Source: Chitinophaga sp. CB10
Lineage (GTDB): Bacteria; Bacteroidota; Bacteroidia; Chitinophagales; Chitinophagaceae
NCBI GenBank assembly: GCA_001870995.2
Contig: MLAV02000008.1
Coordinates: forward strand, 1 to 64,000
Direction of reading: 5' to 3'
DNA length: 64,000 nucleotides
A program made the position numbers and the translations under genes. The notes under the pieces are model-generated. The model saw nothing but the letters and a program-made list of their open reading frames with translations, ran no database searches and was not told where the DNA came from. Numbering within the stretch: the stretch's first letter is position 1; each line of letters begins with the position of its first letter. Of this stretch, positions 31,606-41,351 are shown piece by piece.

Positions 31606-33819
31606 ATGACCACATCACCTATCAGTCAACTGGTGGCTGCCCTGGTGCTGCTAAGCGGCATTGCCAGCGGGCAAACGAAGAAACTATCCGGCTTCCCCGA
31701 CGATGCTGCGGCGGAGCAATTACGACTGGAACAGCAATTTGACCAGCATTTGAGCAGCGCCAGCATAGGCGCTACGATTAAAGAGCTGGCCTCGAGGCCG
31801 CATCATATCAGCTCGGCCAGGGGAAAGGAAGTGGCGGAGGAAATCAGGCGCCGCTTCAACAGTTATGGCTGGGATGCCTCGCTGGTCACCTACCAGGTGC
31901 TGTTTCCCATTCCGCAGGAGCGGGTGCTGGAACTGGGCGGCCCGCGGCCGTACAAAGCTTTGCTGAAGGAGCCTGCCCTCCCGGAAGATGCCACCTCCGG
32001 CCAGGAAGGCCAGCTGCCTACGTATAACTGCTGGAGTGCCGACGGGGACGTGGAGGCCGGGCTGGTGTTCGTCAACTACGGCCTGCCGGAAGATTATGAC
32101 TACCTGCAACGGCTCGGCATCAGCGTGAAAGGCAAAATTGTCATTGCGAAATATGGCCGCTCCTGGCGGGGGATTAAGCCGAAGGTAGCCCAGGAACATG
32201 GGGCTATTGGCTGTATCATTTACTCCGACCCGCGGGATGACGGCTATTTTGGCGGGGATGTATATCCGAAGGGGGCGTTTAAAAACGAATACGGGGTACA
32301 GCGGGGCTCCATCATGGATATGGTGATATACCCCGGGGACCCGCTCACGCCCAACGTTGGCGCTACTGCGGATGCGAAGCGGCTCAACAGGGAAGAGGCG
32401 CCCAACCTCCTGAAAATACCGGTGATACCGATCAGCTATCACGATGCGGTCCCGCTGCTGCAATCCCTGGAAGGGCCTGTGGCGCCGGAGGATTGGCGGG
32501 GAGGCCTGCCCTTTACCTATCATATCGGCCCGGGCACGGCGCCGGTGCATCTGAAACTGAAATTTGACTGGCAGGTGCGGCCCTGCCACAACGTAATAGC
32601 GACCCTCAAAGGCAGCAAATACCCGGATCAATGGGTGGTGCGCGGGAATCATCATGATGCCTGGGTGAATGGCGCTGCGGACCCTGTTAGCGGTATTGCC
32701 GCCATGCTCGAAGAGGCGAAGGCGATCGGCGCGCTGGCCAAACAGGGCCACCGGCCTGCCCGCACACTGGTGTACTGCGCCTGGGACGGGGAAGAGCCCG
32801 GCCTGCTGGGCTCTACCGAATGGGTGGAAGACCACGCCAAAGAGCTGCAGGAAAAAGCCGTGGTGTACATCAATTCCGATAACAACGGCCGGGGTTTCCT
32901 GAACGCCAGCGGCTCCCATGCGCTGGAAACGCTGGTGAACGAAGTGGGGCGGGATATCATTGACCCGCAAACGAAGGTGAGCGTACTGGCCCGCCGCCAG
33001 GCGCTGGATGCGCTGAGAGCCGCTACGCCCAAGGCTAAGAAGGAAAAGCTTTCCAAACAGGGGATTAATATCAATGCGATGGGCTCCGGGTCCGACTACT
33101 CGTCCTTCCTGCAGCACCTGGGCGTGCCATCGCTGGATTATAGCTATGGCGGCGAAGATGCGGGTGGTGAGTACCATTCGATTTACGATTCCTATGACGA
33201 TTACCGCCGCTTCAAGGACCCTACTTTCGACTATGGGGTAGCGTTGTCCAAAACCGCGGGGCATACCGTACTGCGTATAGCCAATGCCGTTAACCTGCCG
33301 TTTGACTACCGCCGGTTGTATGAAACTGTGAATACCTATGCCGCAGAGCTGTCCGAACTCTCCAATAACCTCCGCGAAGCTACCGCTGTGGAGAACCAGC
33401 TGATTAGCGAGGGGAAATACACGCTGGCAACGGATACGGCTAAACGCCTGGCGCCGCCGGCGATAAAGGACCCGGTGCCGTTTATAGATTTTTCGCCGTT
33501 GCAGAATGCGCTGGTGGGGCTGGATTCCGTTACGTTGAAGCTGGCTGCCCGAAAGCAGGGCGTTAACAGCGAGGCGGTGAATAAAGCGTTGTACCAGGCG
33601 GAGCAGCAACTGTTGTATGCCGGCGGATTGCCGAACCGGGCGTGGTATAAGCATACGCTGTATGCGCCGGGATTTTATACGGGGTATGGCGTGAAAACGA
33701 TTCCGGGTGTAAGGGAAGCGATTGAGCAGCGGAGATGGAAAGAGGCGGATGAGCAGATTAAGATAGTGGCGGCGGCGATCAACCGGTTGTCCGGTTATTT
33801 GCGGGAGCAGGTGCTTTAA
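31606..33819 (+). CDS. Secreted M28-family peptidase, glutamate carboxypeptidase II-like
   Basis: This encodes 737 residues. A signal peptide (to about ASGQ, residue 22) is followed by a PA domain (about 130-260), the M28 catalytic domain and a C-terminal helical dimerisation domain (about 600-735), the architecture of PSMA/transferrin receptor-like proteins. Zinc ligands are visible in VRGNHHDAWVNGAADPVSG, WDGEEPGLLGS, NSDNNGRG and EYHSIYDSYDDY. It probably cleaves small peptides with acidic C-termini in the periplasm or outside. It is a separate unit ending at a strong terminator shared with the amidase gene. Confidence 0.9.
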   Translation: MTTSPISQLVAALVLLSGIASGQTKKLSGFPDDAAAEQLRLEQQFDQHLSSASIGATIKELASRPHHISSARGKEVAEEIRRRFNSYGWDASLVTYQVLFPIPQERVLELGGPRPYKALLKEPALPEDATSGQEGQLPTYNCWSADGDVEAGLVFVNYGLPEDYDYLQRLGISVKGKIVIAKYGRSWRGIKPKVAQEHGAIGCIIYSDPRDDGYFGGDVYPKGAFKNEYGVQRGSIMDMVIYPGDPLTPNVGATADAKRLNREEAPNLLKIPVIPISYHDAVPLLQSLEGPVAPEDWRGGLPFTYHIGPGTAPVHLKLKFDWQVRPCHNVIATLKGSKYPDQWVVRGNHHDAWVNGAADPVSGIAAMLEEAKAIGALAKQGHRPARTLVYCAWDGEEPGLLGSTEWVEDHAKELQEKAVVYINSDNNGRGFLNASGSHALETLVNEVGRDIIDPQTKVSVLARRQALDALRAATPKAKKEKLSKQGININAMGSGSDYSSFLQHLGVPSLDYSYGGEDAGGEYHSIYDSYDDYRRFKDPTFDYGVALSKTAGHTVLRIANAVNLPFDYRRLYETVNTYAAELSELSNNLREATAVENQLISEGKYTLATDTAKRLAPPAIKDPVPFIDFSPLQNALVGLDSVTLKLAARKQGVNSEAVNKALYQAEQQLLYAGGLPNRAWYKHTLYAPGFYTGYGVKTIPGVREAIEQRRWKEADEQIKIVAAAINRLSGYLREQVL

Positions 33820-33846
33820 GGCACTGGATTCACCGGCTTTCAAATT

Positions 33847-33886
33847 TTTTCATCGGGTAGCGCGCGGGCACTACCCGATGAAGTTT
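33847..33886. terminator. Bidirectional terminator between the M28 peptidase and the amidase
   Basis: TTCATCGGGTAG pairs with CTACCCGATGAA around a GC-rich loop, with T-runs on both sides. Confidence 0.88.
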
Positions 33887-33901
33887 TGGCGGTTCTTACT
33901 C

Positions 33902-35641
33902 CTACCGGCCCACCTCCTGGACATAATCCTTCGTGCCCTGCACAATTTTTTGAATCAGCAGCTGCTGGAATTCAGGGTCCAGGATAGCCGCTTCATCGCC
34001 GGGGTTGCTCAGGAACAGCGTTTCCACCAGCACATCCGGGAATTCCGTTGGATTGTTGAGAATAAAATTAAACCCGCCGTTGTTGCCAAAATCGCTCAAA
34101 CCTGTTTCCAGCAGGCGTTTGTGAATCGCCGTAGAGAAGGGTTCGCAGAAGGGATGGCGGTAATAGGTGGCCGTACCGAAGATATCCACCGGGTTGGAGG
34201 AGGAGTTGAAATGTATGCTCAGGAGCAGGTCCGGGTCTACGTTCCGGTAGAAGGACAGGCGCTCTTCGTTGTTCACGAATTGATCTGTGGTGCGGGTGAT
34301 CAGCACTTTCGCTCCTTCTTTTTCAAACGCATTTTTCAGCATCAGGGAAATAGCCAGCGTCATATGTTTTTCCACGACGCCGGCGAGGCCGCTGCCGCCT
34401 GTATTGCTGCCGCCATGGCCGGGATCGATGGCAATCGTCATATTATTGAGCGCCAGGTTTTGCGGAATTCGTTTAACCCTGACCGTTAGTTTGTTGCCTT
34501 CGTAGTACATTTTATAGCCCCAAACATTGTGTTTGAGGGAGAGCGTCATCCGGAGCACATCCGGGGCAGGCTGCCCCCAGGTCACCTGGCTGATTTCCCG
34601 GGCGTTTTGCACATCGTTATTGATACGCTGTTCGGCGTAGGCGCCATACACATCAATGATAATTTTCCCGGGGTTATTTTGTTGGGTAGAGATGTAAGGC
34701 ATACGGTCGGAAAGTGCTATCTGCACGTAATCATACTTATCGTCCGCCCAAATCCGGGCATCGGAAATCACGCTGACGGGGATGCCTTCCTGGGGAATAT
34801 CCGTATCCAGGAAGCCTTCGGGGATGTAGGCATTTTTCCGGTTGGCCAGCCGGACTTTGTAATAATCGCCTTCCTTGCCTACGATCTGCAGCAGTACGTC
34901 CTTATCCAGGTACCCGAGTTTATTGGGCCCGAGGCGGTCGCCCTCTGTGGCGCTGGTGATGTAGGTCATGTTATCGATGGTGCGGCCGGTGAAAATCTTG
35001 TCCTGTTTCATATAGCGGTACCGGTTAGGACTGGCCAGCGTGGTACTGTTGCTGCCATTGCTGAGGGTGACATTTATTTTCCCGTTCAGCAGGGAATCGT
35101 CCTCCGTCACTACGTGGTAGCCTACATAGTAGCCTGGCACGCCGGACGACTGGGCGGGCGGCAGTTCCGTCAGCGGCTGCCCGTTGAACCAGGTGGCTTT
35201 AGCGCCGGGGTAGCCTTTCATTTTTACCCGGATGGTATCTCCTGCAGCCAGTTCGAGGTTGCCTTTGGGGGAGATGTCAATGAAGTCGATCCGGAAGGTA
35301 GCGGTAGCTCTGGGAGCGGGCGCCGGGTTATAATAGTAGGTAACGGTTCGCGTATAGGCGGTACCGGTAGTATCATACGCGGTGAGTACGAACGTGCTTT
35401 TGCCTTGTGGCAGCTCTTTTTTCACGGCGAAGGCGCCGGTAGGGTACACCTGCACCGTATCGTTATTAATCGTAAGCCTGCAGCCTATACAGGTTCTGCC
35501 GGCAATAAACTGTTTGCCGTTACTGACGTTGATTTGATCCCGGGAGGGCTGGCTTAAGCGGATGGAAGCCTGGCTGTAAGCCCATACTGGAAAAAATAGA
35601 ACCGCGATAATGGAGGTTAAGATTGTAGCTAATTGCTTCAT
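33902..35641 (-). CDS. N-acetylmuramoyl-L-alanine amidase (Amidase_3)
   Basis: This encodes 579 residues with an N-terminal signal peptide (to about YSQA). The first 380 residues hold beta-rich modules, including an SH3-like wall-binding segment (about 225-280) and an AMIN-like segment (about 290-385). The catalytic zinc domain (about 400-575) shows DPGHGGSNTGG, Glu in GVVEKHMTL, His in LLSIHFNSSS and the final Glu in VETLFLSN. It splits the bond between MurNAc and the stem peptide in peptidoglycan, probably in daughter-cell separation. The organism's MurA is encoded in the same window. Confidence 0.92.
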   Translation of the reverse strand: MKQLATILTSIIAVLFFPVWAYSQASIRLSQPSRDQINVSNGKQFIAGRTCIGCRLTINNDTVQVYPTGAFAVKKELPQGKSTFVLTAYDTTGTAYTRTVTYYYNPAPAPRATATFRIDFIDISPKGNLELAAGDTIRVKMKGYPGAKATWFNGQPLTELPPAQSSGVPGYYVGYHVVTEDDSLLNGKINVTLSNGSNSTTLASPNRYRYMKQDKIFTGRTIDNMTYITSATEGDRLGPNKLGYLDKDVLLQIVGKEGDYYKVRLANRKNAYIPEGFLDTDIPQEGIPVSVISDARIWADDKYDYVQIALSDRMPYISTQQNNPGKIIIDVYGAYAEQRINNDVQNAREISQVTWGQPAPDVLRMTLSLKHNVWGYKMYYEGNKLTVRVKRIPQNLALNNMTIAIDPGHGGSNTGGSGLAGVVEKHMTLAISLMLKNAFEKEGAKVLITRTTDQFVNNEERLSFYRNVDPDLLLSIHFNSSSNPVDIFGTATYYRHPFCEPFSTAIHKRLLETGLSDFGNNGGFNFILNNPTEFPDVLVETLFLSNPGDEAAILDPEFQQLLIQKIVQGTKDYVQEVGR

Positions 35642-35705
35642 GCACCTGTCTGTAAATCAGTTGTAAAGATAACAAGGCGGGGCAAATAGGAGGGGTTATT
35701 TCAAA

Positions 35706-35740
35706 AATATGCCCCGCATATTGGTGCGGGGCATATTTCG
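35706..35740 (-). terminator. Terminator of the acyl-CoA dehydrogenase gene
   Basis: ATATGCCCCGCA pairs with TGCGGGGCATAT around TATTGG. It lies 10 bases past the minus-strand stop codon. Confidence 0.82.
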
Positions 35741-35748
35741 TTATTGAA

Positions 35749-37542
35749 TTACCAGATGTATTTATTTTCTGCGATCAGTTTATCCGCGATGCGCCTGCGG
35801 GCTTCTTTGGTGTTGAAAGGTTCCGCTTTGGTAAAGCGTTTGAGGCCGAGCAGCATCATGCGTTGTTCATCGCCTTCGGCGAAGGCGTTGATGGCATCCT
35901 TGCCGGATTTGTTGATACGGTCCGCCGCATCGTAGATGTAGGTTTGCACCATGTCCTTTTCCAGCGCGGCAGCTGCCTCGCCTTTGTTTTGGCTTAGTTT
36001 GATGAGGCGGAGCAGGGCGCTTTCGGCTACAAAGGTTTCGATAGCCATATCAGCAATGTCCATCAGTACTTCCTGTTCGGTTTCCAGCTTGGCCATGAGT
36101 TTCTGCGCGGCAGCGCCGGCGGTCATGAGGATCGCTTTTTTGAAGTTGGCGATCATTTTCTTTTCCTTGCTGAAAGGCGTTTCGTCATCGCTGCCGAAGT
36201 CGGGGATGCTCATCAGTTCCTTCATCACGTTCATCGCGGGCGTCATGAGGTCAATTTTGCCTTTGAGGGCGCGTTTGAGCGTCATGTCGAGCGTGAGGAG
36301 GCGATTGATTTCGTTGGTGCCTTCGAAGATGCGGTTGATGCGGGAATCGCGGTAGGCTTTGGAGATGATGTACTCATCGCTGAAGCCGTTACCGCCGTGG
36401 ATTTGCACGCCTTCGTCCACCACGTAGTCCAGCACTTCGGAACCGTTTACTTTCAGCATGGCGCATTCCACGGCGTATTCTTCGGCGGCGCCGAGGAGGG
36501 CTTCGTTGAATGGTTTGCCGGCGGCCAGGAGTTCTTTTTCCTTATCGTCGATCAGCTGGGCGGTGCGGTAGAGCGCGGCCTCGCTGGTCCACGTGCGGAT
36601 TACCATTTCCGCGAGTTTATGTTTGATGGCGCCAAAATTGGCGATCGGTTGTTTGAACTGTTCGCGGGTAACGGCGTAGTTAACGGAGGTGTTGATACAT
36701 TTTTTGGCGGCGCCCAGCGCGGCAGCGCAGAGTTTGAGGCGGCCGATGTTGAGGATGTTGAAGGCGATGAGGTGGCCTTTGCCTATTACGCCCAGCACAT
36801 TTTCCACGGGTACTTTTGCGTCCTGGAAGTAGATCTGCCGGGTCGAGGAGCCTTTGATACCCATTTTATGTTCTTCCGGCCCGAGGGTGAACCCGGGGGT
36901 ACCCTTTTCCACGATGAAGCCGGTGAATTTATCGCCGTCGATTTTCGCGAATACGGTGAATACGTCCGCGAAGCCGGAGTTGGTGATCCAGATCTTCTGG
37001 CCGTTGAGCAGGTAGTATTTACCATCCTCGCTGAGTTTGGCCGTGGTTTTAGCGCCGAGGGCATCGGAGCCGGAACCTGGCTCGGTGAGGGCGTATGCGC
37101 CTTTCATTTCACCGGTGGCCAGTTTGGGAATATATTTTTGTTTTTGTTCTTCTGTACCAAAGTAGAGGATAGGCAGGGAGCCGATACCTGTATGAGCGGC
37201 CATGGCAACAGAGAAGGAGTGGCCGGCGCCTAATCCTTCGTTGATGATGGTAGCGGTAACAAAGTCCTTACCGAGGCCTCCCAGCTCTTCCGGGAAGGCG
37301 GCGCCCAGCAAGCCCTGTTCGCCTGCTTTTTCCAGCAGGGCAGGCATGAGCCCTTCTTCCAGTTTATCCAGCCTTTCCACCACCGGCGTCACTTCCTTCA
37401 GGATAAACTGATCAGCCATGTCTTTGATCATCAACTGCTCTTCTGAAAAATCTTCCGGCGTAAACACATCTTCAGGAGTACTTTCCCTGACAAGGAATTC
37501 TGCGCCTTTCAGCGCTTGCTTATTTTCAACTGTTGCGTCCAT
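35749..37542 (-). CDS. Acyl-CoA dehydrogenase (VLCAD-like, long form)
   Basis: This encodes 597 residues. FAD-dependent acyl-CoA dehydrogenases carry out the first oxidation of fatty acid beta-oxidation. Visible features are [30 protein letters not shown], the catalytic Glu in [10 protein letters not shown] and [12 protein letters not shown]. At about 600 residues it is longer than the 380-residue short and medium chain forms; the extra C-terminal helical domain (about 430-597) is as in VLCAD/ACAD9-like proteins, which bind membranes. No thiolase or hydratase lies next to it. It is transcribed alone, divergent from the hydrolase gene at 37708. Confidence 0.92.
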   Translation of the reverse strand: MDATVENKQALKGAEFLVRESTPEDVFTPEDFSEEQLMIKDMADQFILKEVTPVVERLDKLEEGLMPALLEKAGEQGLLGAAFPEELGGLGKDFVTATIINEGLGAGHSFSVAMAAHTGIGSLPILYFGTEEQKQKYIPKLATGEMKGAYALTEPGSGSDALGAKTTAKLSEDGKYYLLNGQKIWITNSGFADVFTVFAKIDGDKFTGFIVEKGTPGFTLGPEEHKMGIKGSSTRQIYFQDAKVPVENVLGVIGKGHLIAFNILNIGRLKLCAAALGAAKKCINTSVNYAVTREQFKQPIANFGAIKHKLAEMVIRTWTSEAALYRTAQLIDDKEKELLAAGKPFNEALLGAAEEYAVECAMLKVNGSEVLDYVVDEGVQIHGGNGFSDEYIISKAYRDSRINRIFEGTNEINRLLTLDMTLKRALKGKIDLMTPAMNVMKELMSIPDFGSDDETPFSKEKKMIANFKKAILMTAGAAAQKLMAKLETEQEVLMDIADMAIETFVAESALLRLIKLSQNKGEAAAALEKDMVQTYIYDAADRINKSGKDAINAFAEGDEQRMMLLGLKRFTKAEPFNTKEARRRIADKLIAENKYIW

Positions 37543-37707
37543 GATAAACTGTTTTTGGTAGTTCTGTAATTTAACTAAATAATTGCGAAATAAGAACGCC
37601 CCGGAAAGCCTCTTTTCAGAGTTTTAAAACAACCTTAACGATCGGCCGCAGTAACATAAACAGCCGCTGCTAGCATTATTTTGCTTATCATTGTTCCCTT
37701 TTAGGTT

Positions 37708-38508
37708 ATGCCTGAATTTTATCTGCCATATAAAAAAAGCCGTTTACACGGAATACGCGAAGGCAATGGGAACCAGCTGCTTATCTGCCTGCATGGTTTC
37801 GGTGAAAGCGCTGCGCATTTTCGGCCCCTGGTAGCTGAATTGAGTGAGGCGTTTACCATCATTGGCCTGGATATGCCGTTGCATGGTAAAACGGAATGGC
37901 AGGAGAACCGTGGCTTTGAAAAATCGGACCTCACCGCTGTTATTTCCATCCTGATGGAACAGCACGGGTTTCAGCGGTTTTCCCTGCTGGGGTACAGCAT
38001 GGGGGGGAGGCTTGCACTGTGCGCCGTGGAAACCATGGCCGCCAAACTGGATCGCCTGATCATGGTAGCGGGAGATGGCCTACGGAATAATCCCTGGCAT
38101 TTGTTTGTTACGCAAACCAGCATCGGCAACCGGCTTTTCAAATACAATACGTATCACCCGCAGTTCTTTTTCAGGTTGATAAAAATCTGGCGTAAACTGG
38201 GATTGCTCAATGAAAGTATTTACAAGTTTGTGCTGCACCGGATGGATCAACCGGAGAAGCGCATACAGGTGTATGAGATCTGGACGAACCTCCGCAAAAT
38301 GATGCCCGATCAGCAGCGATGCAGGCGGTTGCTGGCGCAGTACCAGGTGCAAACGCTCCTGATCTTCGGGAAGTACGACCGGGTTATCCCGCCGGAACTG
38401 GGGACCCGTTTTGTGGATGGCTCCTTCCCGTCCAAAATGATTGTACTGGATAAGGGGCATCAGCTGATATCGGCACAATTAGGTCAAGTAATAAAATCAA
38501 ACATATAA
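37708..38508 (+). CDS. Alpha/beta-hydrolase fold protein
   Basis: This encodes 266 residues. The hydrolase pattern is CLHGFGESAAHF (oxyanion loop), GYSMGG (nucleophile Ser), FGKYDRVIPP (acid) and LDKGHQLIS (His). A helical lid lies around 140-200. No signal peptide. It starts a run with a GT2 glycosyltransferase (7 bases later) and an ABC permease (15 bases further), so a role in envelope glycolipid turnover is possible, but the substrate is unknown. Confidence 0.84.
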   Translation: MPEFYLPYKKSRLHGIREGNGNQLLICLHGFGESAAHFRPLVAELSEAFTIIGLDMPLHGKTEWQENRGFEKSDLTAVISILMEQHGFQRFSLLGYSMGGRLALCAVETMAAKLDRLIMVAGDGLRNNPWHLFVTQTSIGNRLFKYNTYHPQFFFRLIKIWRKLGLLNESIYKFVLHRMDQPEKRIQVYEIWTNLRKMMPDQQRCRRLLAQYQVQTLLIFGKYDRVIPPELGTRFVDGSFPSKMIVLDKGHQLISAQLGQVIKSNI

Positions 38509-38514
38509 ACCCGA

Positions 38515-39657
38515 ATGCATTTTTTCCTGATTATTATGGTGGTGCTGGCGCTGGGTTACGGTGTACTGATGTTGTGGTACAGCCTGGGCTGGAAGCGCCT
38601 CAAAAATTATGTAGTACCTGTTCCCCGGATGGGAACCACCCCTGTTACCGTCATCATTCCCGCCAGGGATGAAGCCGATAACCTGCCACCCCTGCTGGAA
38701 GCCCTCAAACAGCAGACGTATCCCGCGCACCTGCTGGAAGTGATTGTGATTGATGATTTTTCTACCGACGCAACGCCTGACGTGGTGCGTAACTGCGGCG
38801 CGGCCAACATCCGGCTGCTGCAGATGAGCCAGCTGCTGGACAAGCAGCAGCGGCTGAATTCATACAAAAAGAAAGCAATTGAAATTGCCGTATCCCAGTC
38901 AAACGGCACCCTGATCGTTACCACGGATGCGGATTGCATCATGGGGCCCAGGTGGATAGAAACGATCGTGCAGTTTTATGAGGACAGGCATCCGAAGTTC
39001 ATCGCGGCGCCGGTAAGTTTTTATAAGGAGGATAATTTCTTTAAGAAGCTGCAGTCGCTCGACTTCATGACCATGCAGGGCATTACCGGCGCGGCCGCGC
39101 AGCTGCAGGCCGGCACCATGTGCAACGGGGCGAACCTCGCCTATGAAAAGGACGCGTTCTTTGATGTGGGCGGGTTCAAGGGGATCGACAATATCGCTTC
39201 CGGGGATGATATGCTGCTGATGTATAAAATTTACAACGCTTATCCGGAAGGGGTGATGTACCTGAAAAGCGAGGAAGTGATCGTACGTACGTTACCGGTA
39301 GACACCCTGAAAGGGTTTATGAACCAGCGTATCCGCTGGTCGTCCAAAGCGGATAAGTACGAGGATAAGCGCATTACCTATGTGCTGATGCTGGTGTATT
39401 TTTTCAATGCCGGCCTGCTGGGCATGGGCATTGCGGCATTCTTCCTGCCTGCGCTCTGGCCCTGGCTGCTGATACTGCTGCTGTTTAAAATTACCATGGA
39501 GTTGTATTTCCTGTTGCCGGTGGCCAGTTTCTTTAATAAGTCCGGCTTGCTGGTATGGTTTATTCCCGGGCAAATATTTCATATTCCTTATATTGTAATT
39601 GCCGGGTGGCTGGGCAAATTTGGCAGCTACCAGTGGAAAGGCCGTAAGGTGAACTGA
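38515..39657 (+). CDS. Membrane-anchored GT2 glycosyltransferase
   Basis: This encodes 380 residues. One N-terminal helix (about 2-22) precedes a GT2 domain (about 40-260) with VTVIIPARDEADNLPP, DDFSTDATPD, the nucleotide-sugar DxD in TTDADC and the QRIRW motif typical of processive or membrane GT2 enzymes. Three C-terminal hydrophobic helices follow. It should use a nucleotide-sugar donor at the inner membrane, as do N-acetylglucosaminyltransferase-type enzymes. Product unknown. It is likely co-transcribed with the hydrolase upstream. Confidence 0.88.
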   Translation: MHFFLIIMVVLALGYGVLMLWYSLGWKRLKNYVVPVPRMGTTPVTVIIPARDEADNLPPLLEALKQQTYPAHLLEVIVIDDFSTDATPDVVRNCGAANIRLLQMSQLLDKQQRLNSYKKKAIEIAVSQSNGTLIVTTDADCIMGPRWIETIVQFYEDRHPKFIAAPVSFYKEDNFFKKLQSLDFMTMQGITGAAAQLQAGTMCNGANLAYEKDAFFDVGGFKGIDNIASGDDMLLMYKIYNAYPEGVMYLKSEEVIVRTLPVDTLKGFMNQRIRWSSKADKYEDKRITYVLMLVYFFNAGLLGMGIAAFFLPALWPWLLILLLFKITMELYFLLPVASFFNKSGLLVWFIPGQIFHIPYIVIAGWLGKFGSYQWKGRKVN

Positions 39658-39672
39658 TAAAATTTTTTTCGC

Positions 39673-40800
39673 TTGTCTGCTCCTGAAACCTCTTTCAAAA
39701 GACTGCTGCGCAACAAAGGCGCGGTGGCGGGATTGCTGATCGTGTGCCTCTCGGTGCTGGTCAGCATCCTGGCCTACTTTATTGCGCCGGACAGCACGCC
39801 GGACGCGAACAGGATGGTATTGGAGATAGAAGGGCAGCGGCCGGGATTCAGGGTAACGATGCTGGCTGTACGAAAAGACCAGGCCTTACCGCCTACTGGC
39901 TTTTTCCGCCGGTTGGTTTCCGGAAAGCCGTCCGCTTATACCTACATACCCGTTACATCCCACCAGGTAAAAGACTCGCTTATTATCATCCGGCATTATG
40001 TAGATGAGGCCACGACGGTGGAAGAAGCTTATCCGCTGGATGTAGTGGTATATGGCCGGCATGCGGAGCGGCCTGACTGGCAGCGCTTACAACAGGTGGT
40101 TGCGCAACAGCAGGTGTTTACACAAACCTACTGGCTGGGGACGGACAAGTTTGGCCGGGATATCCTTAGCCGCCTCATCATCGGCACCCGTGTCAGTTTA
40201 GGCGTGGGCGTTATAGCGGTGATCATTTCCCTGACCATCGGCGTGTTCCTCGGCGCTATCGCCGGATATTACGGCGGCCGTACGGACGACCTGGTGATGT
40301 GGCTTGTAAACGTCGTGTGGGCGATGCCTACGCTGCTGGTGGTATTTGCATTGACGCTTGCCCTGGGCAAGGGCTTCTGGCAGGTATTCATTGCCGTGGG
40401 GCTCACCATGTGGGTAGGCGTGGCGAGGATTATCCGGGGGCAGATATTTTCCCTGAAGCAGCTGGAGTTTGTGGAAGCTGCCAGGGCGCTGGGGTACCGG
40501 AACAGCCGGATTATCCTCCGGCACATCCTGCCGAATATCCTCGGCCCTGTGATGGTGGTGGCTGCCGGCAATTTTGCCACGGCCATCGTGGTGGAAGCGG
40601 GTCTGAGTTTCCTGGGGGTAGGGGTACAGCCGCCGCAGCCTTCCTGGGGCCTCATGATAAAAGAAAATTACAATTTCATCATCACCCATAACCCTGCCCT
40701 GGCCCTGGCGCCGGGAGTTGCTATCATGCTGCTGGTGTTGGCTTTCAACCTGTTAGGCAATGGCCTGAGAGATGCGTTGGACGTAAGAAGTAAAATTTGA
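39673..40800 (+). CDS. ABC transporter permease, DppC/OppC type
   Basis: This encodes 375 residues from a TTG start at 39673 (15 bases after the GT2 stop; no ATG fits). After helix 1 (about 17-38) comes an unusually long non-membrane insert (about 40-150), then five more helices with the permease signature EAARALGYRNSRIILRHILP. DppC-type permeases move di- or oligopeptides or nickel with a second permease, two ATPases and a binding protein. None of these partners is next to it, so it is an orphan subunit whose partners must be elsewhere. Confidence 0.87.
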   Translation: MSAPETSFKRLLRNKGAVAGLLIVCLSVLVSILAYFIAPDSTPDANRMVLEIEGQRPGFRVTMLAVRKDQALPPTGFFRRLVSGKPSAYTYIPVTSHQVKDSLIIIRHYVDEATTVEEAYPLDVVVYGRHAERPDWQRLQQVVAQQQVFTQTYWLGTDKFGRDILSRLIIGTRVSLGVGVIAVIISLTIGVFLGAIAGYYGGRTDDLVMWLVNVVWAMPTLLVVFALTLALGKGFWQVFIAVGLTMWVGVARIIRGQIFSLKQLEFVEAARALGYRNSRIILRHILPNILGPVMVVAAGNFATAIVVEAGLSFLGVGVQPPQPSWGLMIKENYNFIITHNPALALAPGVAIMLLVLAFNLLGNGLRDALDVRSKI

Positions 40801-40844
40801 TTTACATGTTTTAAAATTTTAATTTTACTGATATTATTAATGCT

Positions 40845-41279
40845 ATGTTATTGAGAACCTATCTTCCCGCTTTTTTACTGCTGACTGCCGTGGCAGCCAT
40901 TTCCTGCAAAAAGAAGAACAAAGGAACGGACGCTCCTCCTGTGGTGCAGGAAGAGGCGCTGAAGTTCAGTCTGGCCGGTGTGGAAGAAGGAGCTTATAAC
41001 CAGGCGCTGGACAGCACTTTTACCTTCAAAGTGAAGGTGGACAGTAAGATGCCGGAAAAGGGCGTGATCACTACGCTGAATGTGGTGAGCGATCCGGCGG
41101 GCATCGGGCTGGACCAGGATGCCGTAGCCAACAGCACCAATGCCAGTTTTGATGTTACCTTAAAACATCTGAAAGAATTAAAGACCTACAAGGTGACGAT
41201 CAACCTCATTTCCGCGGGCAATTCAGGCAATGTAGCCACGCCCAAGATATTCTACATAACGAACAAGAAGCCACTATAG
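40845..41279 (+). CDS. Putative lipoprotein
   Basis: This encodes 144 residues. A hydrophobic N-terminus ends in a lipobox (VAAISC, Cys21) followed by a Lys-rich stretch. The mature part has beta-rich segments (FTFKVKVDS, SFDVTLKHLK, YKVTINLIS) suggesting one Ig-like or beta-sandwich domain. I recognise no named family. It stands 44 bases after the ABC permease with no terminator between, so co-transcription is possible. Confidence 0.7.
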   Translation: MLLRTYLPAFLLLTAVAAISCKKKNKGTDAPPVVQEEALKFSLAGVEEGAYNQALDSTFTFKVKVDSKMPEKGVITTLNVVSDPAGIGLDQDAVANSTNASFDVTLKHLKELKTYKVTINLISAGNSGNVATPKIFYITNKKPL

Positions 41280-41351
41280 GTACCTGCGATTATTACCATA
41301 GCGGAAAATGATTTAGGTTTGCAAGCTGGCAGATCAAGACTTTCTATTTTT

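Noticed and set aside
31720..33843. 707-codon open frame antisense to the M28 peptidase
   Set aside because: Same cause: composition leaves the opposite strand open; no family resemblance.
34529..35557. 342-codon open frame antisense to the amidase
   Set aside because: Covers the amidase gene on the other strand; no motifs, and the amidase has all catalytic residues.
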